This document shows positions 5,210 through 8,861 of a stretch of DNA of 8,861 nt, in pieces (positions within the stretch are counted from its first letter, which is position 1; each line of letters opens with the position of its first letter). The stretch covers positions 1 through 8,861 of the forward strand of contig JAIRTY010000835.1 in assembly GCA_031254715.1 (NCBI GenBank), written 5' to 3'. Position numbers and translations under genes: made by a program. The stretch comes from Nocardiopsaceae bacterium (GTDB taxonomy: Bacteria; Actinomycetota; Actinomycetes; Streptosporangiales; Streptosporangiaceae). The notes beneath the pieces are model-generated. The model ran no database searches. It saw only the letters and a program-made list of their open reading frames with translations, and was not told the origin of the DNA.

Positions 5210-6589
5210 TCAGCGCCGGACCGCCCCGGTGACCAGCCAGGCCGTGCCGCGAGCACGGAGCGTGAGCGTCACGAACCGGGCGGCCAGCCACAGGCTGACG
5301 GCCAGCCACAGCGCGACCAGGCTGTCATGATCGGCCACCACGACCGCGGCGGCTGCCCCGAACACCGCCGCCGTGGCCACCCCGGCCAGCGCCAGGTAGT
5401 CCTGGTCGCCCGCCCCGATCAGCACCCCGTCGAGCACGAACACCACCCCCGCCACCGGCTGCTGCAGCGCCGCCACCAGCAGTACGGCCAGCAGCAGCCG
5501 CGTCACCGCCGGCGAGGCCGCAAACAGGCCAGGCAGCACCGGCCGCGCCGCGAGCAGCAGCAGCCCGAACACGCTCCCGTAGGCCACCCCCCAGCCGATC
5601 ATCCGGCGGGTGGCGGCCCGCGCCCCGGCCACGTCCCCGGCGCCCAGGTACTTCCCGGTGATCGCCTGGCCAGCGATGGCGATCGCGTCCAGCGCCAGCG
5701 CCAGCAAGCTCCAGATCCGGAACGCGACCTGGTGCGCGGCGATCGCGGCATCTCCCTGCCGGGCCGCGATCGCGGTGGTCATCACGAGCACTGCCTGCAG
5801 CGCCAGCGTCCGCACCACCAGCGACGCCCCGGCCAGTGCCGCGGCCCTGACCCCCGCCAGATCGGGCCGGAAAGCGACCCCGGCCCGGGCCGCGCCACGG
5901 GCCACGACCACCAGGTAGACGGCGGCCGTCCCGTTCTGGGCGATCATCGTCCCCCACGCAGAGCCTGCCAGTCCCCAGCCGGCCCCGAGGACCAGGATCC
6001 CGTCCAGGAAGATGGTCACCAGGTTCCCGGACAGGGCCACGGCGAGCGGGGTACGCGTATCCTGCAGCCCGCGCAGCACCCCGGTCCCGGCCAGCACGGC
6101 GAGCATCGCGGGCGCGCCGAGCAGGCTGATCCGCAGGTAGGTGACCGCGCCGGCGGTGACGGCCGGCGACGCGCCGAAGGCCCGCACGATCGCCGGTGCC
6201 AGCGGCCAGCCAGCCGCCAGCACCACCGCCCCGATCGCGGCCGCCAGCCACAGCCCGTCGATGCCCTGCCGGATCGCCGCCTGCCGGTTACCGGCCCCGA
6301 TCTGCCTGGCCACGGCGGCGGTCGTGCCGTAGGCGAGGAAGATCGACAGGTTGACCAGGGTGGTGAGGGCCTGGCTGGCGACGCCGAGGCCGCCGAGCGC
6401 CGTGGTGCCCACCCGGCCGACGATCGCCGAGTCGGCGAGCAGGAACAGCGGCTCGGCCACCAGCGCACCGAACGCGGGCACCGCCAGCCGCAGGATCTCG
6501 GCGTCCTGCGGCCGGGCCAGCCGGGCCGTGACCCGGGCTGCTATGCGGGGACGAGTCCTGGTGCCGTCCCGGGATGCGGGGGGGTCCAC
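5210..6589 (-). CDS. MATE family efflux transporter, DinF-like
   Basis: This 459-residue integral membrane protein has about twelve hydrophobic segments in two pseudo-symmetric halves, as in MATE multidrug/toxin exporters driven by H+ or Na+. Family marks are LRLAVPAFGALVAEPLF (33-49) with the helix-1 Pro38, LADSAIVGRVG (51-61, Asp53), an RQIGAGN loop (95-101), LRGLQDTRTP (172-181), AAHQVAFRIWSL (284-295), TGKYLGAGD (311-319) and VLDGVLIGAGDQDYL (385-399). These place it with DinF rather than NorM. The frame extends to a TTG at 6631, but GTG at 6589 is preferred: it lies eight bases after a TAGCAT -10 box with a -35 at TTGCAG, consistent with a leaderless transcript. No ribosome binding site at proper spacing is visible. 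Residues 1-30 are a basic, unstructured cytoplasmic tail. Substrate is unknown. Confidence 0.9.
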   Translation of the reverse strand: MDPPASRDGTRTRPRIAARVTARLARPQDAEILRLAVPAFGALVAEPLFLLADSAIVGRVGTTALGGLGVASQALTTLVNLSIFLAYGTTAAVARQIGAGNRQAAIRQGIDGLWLAAAIGAVVLAAGWPLAPAIVRAFGASPAVTAGAVTYLRISLLGAPAMLAVLAGTGVLRGLQDTRTPLAVALSGNLVTIFLDGILVLGAGWGLAGSAWGTMIAQNGTAAVYLVVVARGAARAGVAFRPDLAGVRAAALAGASLVVRTLALQAVLVMTTAIAARQGDAAIAAHQVAFRIWSLLALALDAIAIAGQAITGKYLGAGDVAGARAATRRMIGWGVAYGSVFGLLLLAARPVLPGLFAASPAVTRLLLAVLLVAALQQPVAGVVFVLDGVLIGAGDQDYLALAGVATAAVFGAAAAVVVADHDSLVALWLAVSLWLAARFVTLTLRARGTAWLVTGAVRR

Positions 6590-6597
6590 GTCCCCGG

Positions 6598-6627
6598 ATG
6601 CTAACCGCAAGAAAGACGTACCTGCAA
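6598..6627 (-). promoter_or_regulatory. Promoter of the MATE gene (leaderless type)
   Basis: TTGCAG (6627-6622) and TAGCAT (6603-6598) are separated by 18 bases, and the GTG start at 6589 follows after eight bases, so transcription would begin at or next to the start codon. TAGCAT lies inside the 12-base element CGGATGCTAACC (plus strand, 6595-6606), which is identical to the one before the PatB-like gene. Confidence 0.55.
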
Positions 6628-6640
6628 CCAAATTGCAATC

Positions 6641-6658
6641 CAGGCAGAAGCCTGCCTG
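6641..6658 (-). terminator. Terminator-like hairpin after the propeller gene
   Basis: CAGGCAG (6641-6647), a four-base loop and CTGCCTG (6652-6658) form a perfect 7-bp stem six bases beyond the TAA of the propeller gene. On the minus strand it is followed by GATTGCAATTTGG, only modestly T-rich. It lies between that stop and the MATE promoter, which is where a terminator is expected. Confidence 0.5.
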
Positions 6659-6664
6659 CCTGTG

Positions 6665-8008
6665 TTACCAGGTCATCTGGGGCGCGACGCGCAGGGCATA
6701 CTGCAGTTCCCGGTAACCGGCTGGCCGCTGCGGCAGCAGCGTGCCTCCTGCCCCCGAGAACCCGCTTCCGGTCAGGGCGCCCAGCACATTGAGGTCATGG
6801 CGCGGCTGGAGCACGATGAGCCGGCTGCCGGTGCGGTCGGACCAGGCGACGGTCTGCTGCGGGCTGCCGCCCCGGCCGGGGCGATAAGTCCACCGCCATA
6901 CCCACGGCGCCAGCGAGCGCAGCAGCGCGCCGGTGCGCGCCGAGTACACGGCCAGCCGGCCGGACCATCGGCCCTTGAGCGATCGCCGGAATGGTTCTGT
7001 TGCGACGGAGGCGAGCAGCTTCGTGCCGTCCGGGGTGATGAACGGCTGAGCCGGGGCCGGCACATCAGCCAGAGCGGGCAGCACGAGAAGCCGGCCGGAG
7101 GCCAGGCCGGTGCCCGGCGCCATGGTGTCGAGCAGGCGTACCTGCGTGGTGCCTGGCGGCCGGTAGCGCTCCCTGACCGTTGGCGGCTTTCCCCGCAGGC
7201 GCGGCATGATCTGCTGGTGGAGGGCCAGCGTGCGCCCGTCCGCCGTCCATGCTCCCTGCCGGTTGAGCACCGGCCGCCACGGCGCACGCGGCATGGCCCA
7301 CTGCCGCGCCTGGCCGGTGCCCAGCGTGATCACCTGGACCACCGCGGCCTGGCCGCCGCCGCCGGAGGCCACCGCCAGCCTGGTGCCGTCGGGCGAGAGC
7401 GCGATCGTTGGCCCCTGCCCCGGGGTCACGGCGCGCGGGAGGGACAGTCCAGAGACCCGCACGTGGCCGCCCGCCATGATGCGCAGCAGCAGGAACTTCA
7501 TCGGCGTCCGCATGTCCCGCCTGGCCAGCCTGGGAGATGGTCCTGCGTTCCGCTCCCAGTAGCGCACGGCGCCGAGCACGAACCTGTCACCGTTGGCGTC
7601 GGCCGTCAGCAGGCTGAAATCGTTGCAGGGCTTCGGCGGGGTGATGGTGGCCAGGAGCTTCCCCGTAGCGGTCGCCCGGACCTTCAGGTAACGGCCATCC
7701 ACCGAACTGCTGGTGTCCGTGCCGTGCGCGACGTAGTGGTAAATGTCCCCCTGGACGGTGTACGCGTAATAGCCGGGGATCCTGGAGTACTGGACCGGGG
7801 CGCTCGCGAGCGGGCCGTTGATGTCCCCCTGGTCAGGGCCGCCGCCGGGGCCGAGCCGGCCGATCGTGACGCCCGCCGCGCCAGCCAGCACCACGACCGT
7901 CAGGCCGGTGAGCAGATAGCGCCGCCGCTGGCGGCGGCGTGCCTCCCTGATCAGTGCCTCCGGTTCGGAGCCGGCACCTGACCGCGAGCGTGGCGGGGCG
8001 GTGGTCAT
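6665..8008 (-). CDS. Membrane-anchored beta-propeller-like protein (hypothetical)
   Basis: This 447-residue protein has a short cytoplasmic N-terminus ending in EALIREARRRQRRR (17-30), one transmembrane helix at about 31-50, and a large extracytoplasmic domain. The domain shows repeated strand-turn motifs typical of WD40/YVTN/TolB-type propellers: LSPDGTRLAV (204-213), WTADGRTLAL (254-263), ITPDGTKLLA (324-333) and WSDRTGSRLIV (389-399). The orientation (arginine cluster inside) follows the positive-inside rule. One cysteine (128) is present. The start is an ATG overlapping the GntR stop as ATGA, with GGTGGAG (8020-8014) five bases upstream, so the two genes are translationally coupled. I cannot assign a function; a surface sensor or binding scaffold reporting to the GntR partner is an inference. 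The TAA at 6667-6665 is followed by a hairpin. Confidence 0.75.
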   Translation of the reverse strand: MTTAPPRSRSGAGSEPEALIREARRRQRRRYLLTGLTVVVLAGAAGVTIGRLGPGGGPDQGDINGPLASAPVQYSRIPGYYAYTVQGDIYHYVAHGTDTSSSVDGRYLKVRATATGKLLATITPPKPCNDFSLLTADANGDRFVLGAVRYWERNAGPSPRLARRDMRTPMKFLLLRIMAGGHVRVSGLSLPRAVTPGQGPTIALSPDGTRLAVASGGGGQAAVVQVITLGTGQARQWAMPRAPWRPVLNRQGAWTADGRTLALHQQIMPRLRGKPPTVRERYRPPGTTQVRLLDTMAPGTGLASGRLLVLPALADVPAPAQPFITPDGTKLLASVATEPFRRSLKGRWSGRLAVYSARTGALLRSLAPWVWRWTYRPGRGGSPQQTVAWSDRTGSRLIVLQPRHDLNVLGALTGSGFSGAGGTLLPQRPAGYRELQYALRVAPQMTW

Positions 8009-8379
8009 TGCGGCTCCACCGAGACTTGGTCGATGATCGCCGCCAGTTCGTGCGGCTGGTACCCGAAGCGGCGGGCCAGCGTCACCAGTTCGCGCGCCTT
8101 GGCCACTACCGGGCTGCGCTGCGGCGCGATCCCGGTGACCGAGACGCCGCGGCCGCGGCGGAACTCCACCAGCCCCTCGTCCCGCAGTGTCCGCAGCGCC
8201 CGCAGCACGGTGTTGGCGTTCACTCCCAGCACCGCCGCCAGATCCCGGGCTGGCGGAAGCCGCTCGCCTGCCCCGGCCTCCCCCTCGACGATTGCCCGGC
8301 GGATAGCCGCAGCCACCTGCTCGTGCAACGCAACCGGGCTCGCCGGGTCAATCTCCAGCATGCCGTTAGTGCTACTCAC
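8005..8379 (-). CDS. YtrA-type GntR family transcriptional repressor
   Basis: The 124-residue protein has an N-terminal winged helix (about 12-82) with the GntR signature VALHEQVAAAIRRAIVEG (16-33), LPPARDLAAVLGVNANTVLRAL (41-62, recognition helix) and the wing EGLVEFRRGRGVSV (68-81). It ends with a short helical tail of about 40 residues instead of a ligand-binding domain, which defines the YtrA subfamily. Such proteins usually repress their own operons, often with ABC transporters linked to cell-envelope stress. The GTG at 8379 is preferred because it follows a TATGGT -10 box by six bases (leaderless); an ATG at 8361 would drop six residues and has no ribosome binding site. Longer upstream frame (to 8484) is antisense to the divergent gene. 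Its TGA overlaps the ATG of the downstream propeller gene. Confidence 0.88.
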   Translation of the reverse strand: MSSTNGMLEIDPASPVALHEQVAAAIRRAIVEGEAGAGERLPPARDLAAVLGVNANTVLRALRTLRDEGLVEFRRGRGVSVTGIAPQRSPVVAKARELVTLARRFGYQPHELAAIIDQVSVEPQ

Positions 8380-8387
8380 ATTAGCAC
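8369..8387. promoter_or_regulatory. Probable autoregulatory operator of the GntR gene
   Basis: GTGCTA (8369-8374), seven bases, and TAGCAC (8382-8387) form a perfect 6-bp inverted repeat with the two-fold symmetry expected for a GntR dimer. It overlaps two bases of the -10 box (8391-8386) and the GTG start (8379-8377), so a bound repressor would block polymerase. Its similarity to YtrA-type dyads and its position next to the regulator gene suggest self-control. Confidence 0.6.
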
Positions 8388-8414
8388 CATACTGCCGGGC
8401 CAGCGGACCGGCAA
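8386..8414 (-). promoter_or_regulatory. Promoter of the GntR-propeller operon
   Basis: TTGCCG (8414-8409) and TATGGT (8391-8386) are separated by 17 bases. The GTG start at 8379 follows after six bases, so the transcript should begin at or within a base or two of the start codon. The -10 box overlaps the operator dyad. Confidence 0.55.
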
Positions 8415-8461
8415 TGGCTGGGCCGCACGCGGGCTGGCCGGGGCGGCGAGCATCTGCTGGG

Positions 8462-8861
8462 ATGAGTGACATGGCCCCCACCACCCGGCGCGGGCGCTGG
8501 ACGCTGACCGACCGCGTCCGTTCGCCGTGGCACTACCTGCCGCTGGAGGTCCCGCCCGGGACGACCGGGCTGCGGGCCGAGATCGGCTACGACCGTTCCG
8601 CCGGGGTGCTGGATCTCGGGTGCCTGGGACCGGCCGGGTTCCGCGGCTGGTCGGGCGGGGCGCGCCGGTCGTTCACGATCACGGCCGCCGAGGCCACCCC
8701 CGGGTACCTGCCGGGCGAGCTGGAGCCCGGCACCTGGCAGGTGATTATCGGGCTGCACCGGCTGCCGGCGGACGGCCTCGAATACGAGCTCACCACCGAG
8801 ATGAGCAGGTCGCCCGGCGCGCTCGCGCCGGGGCCCCCCGCCAGGCCGCCGCCGCCGCGGC
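8462..8861 (+). CDS. CehA/McbA family metallohydrolase, N-terminal part (partial, runs off right edge)
   Basis: From the ATG at 8462 the frame stays open for 133 codons to the window edge. The visible part is the N-terminal beta-rich domain that precedes the PHP metal-binding domain in actinobacterial CehA/McbA-like hydrolases: SPWHYLPLEVPPG (21-33), LDLGCLGPAGFRGWSGGARRSF (50-71) and ATPGYLPGELEPGTWQVIIGLH (78-99). A Pro-rich segment starts near residue 124 and is probably the linker to the catalytic domain, which lies outside the window, so metal ligands cannot be checked. There is no signal peptide. CehA and McbA themselves hydrolyse carbaryl, but most family members have unknown phosphoester or ester substrates. 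The ATG at 8471 is a possible alternative start. It diverges from the GntR gene, with 82 bases between the starts, so the regulator may influence it. Confidence 0.8.
   Translation, partial: MSDMAPTTRRGRWTLTDRVRSPWHYLPLEVPPGTTGLRAEIGYDRSAGVLDLGCLGPAGFRGWSGGARRSFTITAAEATPGYLPGELEPGTWQVIIGLHRLPADGLEYELTTEMSRSPGALAPGPPARPPPPR

Noticed and set aside
5097..5309. Minus-strand open frame of 70 codons overlapping the MATE 3' end
   Set aside because: Out of frame with the MATE gene, no ribosome binding site and no recognisable features.
5192..6604. Plus-strand open frame of 470 codons
   Set aside because: It is the exact antisense of the MATE gene, full of Arg/Gln/Gly/Pro/His low-complexity sequence, and has no recognisable domain; a typical GC-rich shadow.
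6662..7981. Plus-strand open frame of 439 codons
   Set aside because: Antisense to the propeller gene, composition biased to Arg/Gly/Pro/Ala, no motifs, whereas the opposite strand has a helix, repeats and a coupled start.

Overview
The window is very GC-rich DNA with strong G/C third-position bias. GTG starts, SD-poor (apparently leaderless) genes, and protein families typical of high-GC Actinobacteria (a ~490-residue glutamate-cysteine ligase family member, a DUF664/DinB protein, a CehA/McbA metallohydrolase, a YtrA-type GntR) point to an actinomycete, perhaps of the Streptosporangiales. The order is a guess from protein flavour, not a demonstrated assignment. I see no rRNA, tRNA, CRISPR array, transposase or integrase. 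The layout reads as ordinary chromosome with many short, mostly single-gene transcription units.

Left part (1-3139). A secreted or membrane-anchored protein runs off the left edge on the minus strand. It is followed by a PIG-L/LmbE deacetylase (plus) that converges on a GCS2-family glutamate-cysteine ligase (minus), with a perfect 7-bp hairpin between their stop codons. The 635-base gap between the ligase start and the next sizeable gene holds one real gene: a 37-residue, single-helix, basic-tailed membrane protein with its own ribosome binding site and a strong hairpin just upstream.

Middle (3338-6589). A DUF664/DinB-superfamily protein (plus) converges on a PatB/MalY-type PLP-dependent C-S lyase/aminotransferase (minus), with a bulged hairpin between the stops. 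Upstream of the lyase, on the plus strand, lies a 48-codon remnant that looks like the N-terminus of a multi-pass membrane protein. Then comes a DinF-type MATE efflux transporter (minus). The lyase and MATE genes share an identical 12-base element containing a TAGCAT -10 box, placed 7-8 bases before a GTG, which suggests similar, probably leaderless, initiation.

Right part (6665-8861). A YtrA-type GntR repressor and a membrane-anchored beta-propeller-like protein form an operon with an ATGA stop/start overlap. The repressor promoter carries a clear dyad lying over the -10 box and the start codon, as expected for autoregulation. Diverging from it is the N-terminal part of a CehA/McbA-family PHP metallohydrolase, cut by the window edge.

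Functionally, several neighbours (PIG-L amidase/deacetylase, glutamate-cysteine ligase, DinB fold, C-S lyase, MATE exporter) belong to families that recur in low-molecular-weight thiol and thiol-conjugate metabolism of actinomycetes. They are not one operon, so a joint role is only a hypothesis. The most distinctive local system is the GntR/propeller operon, where a membrane propeller protein stands in the position usually held by an ABC transporter.
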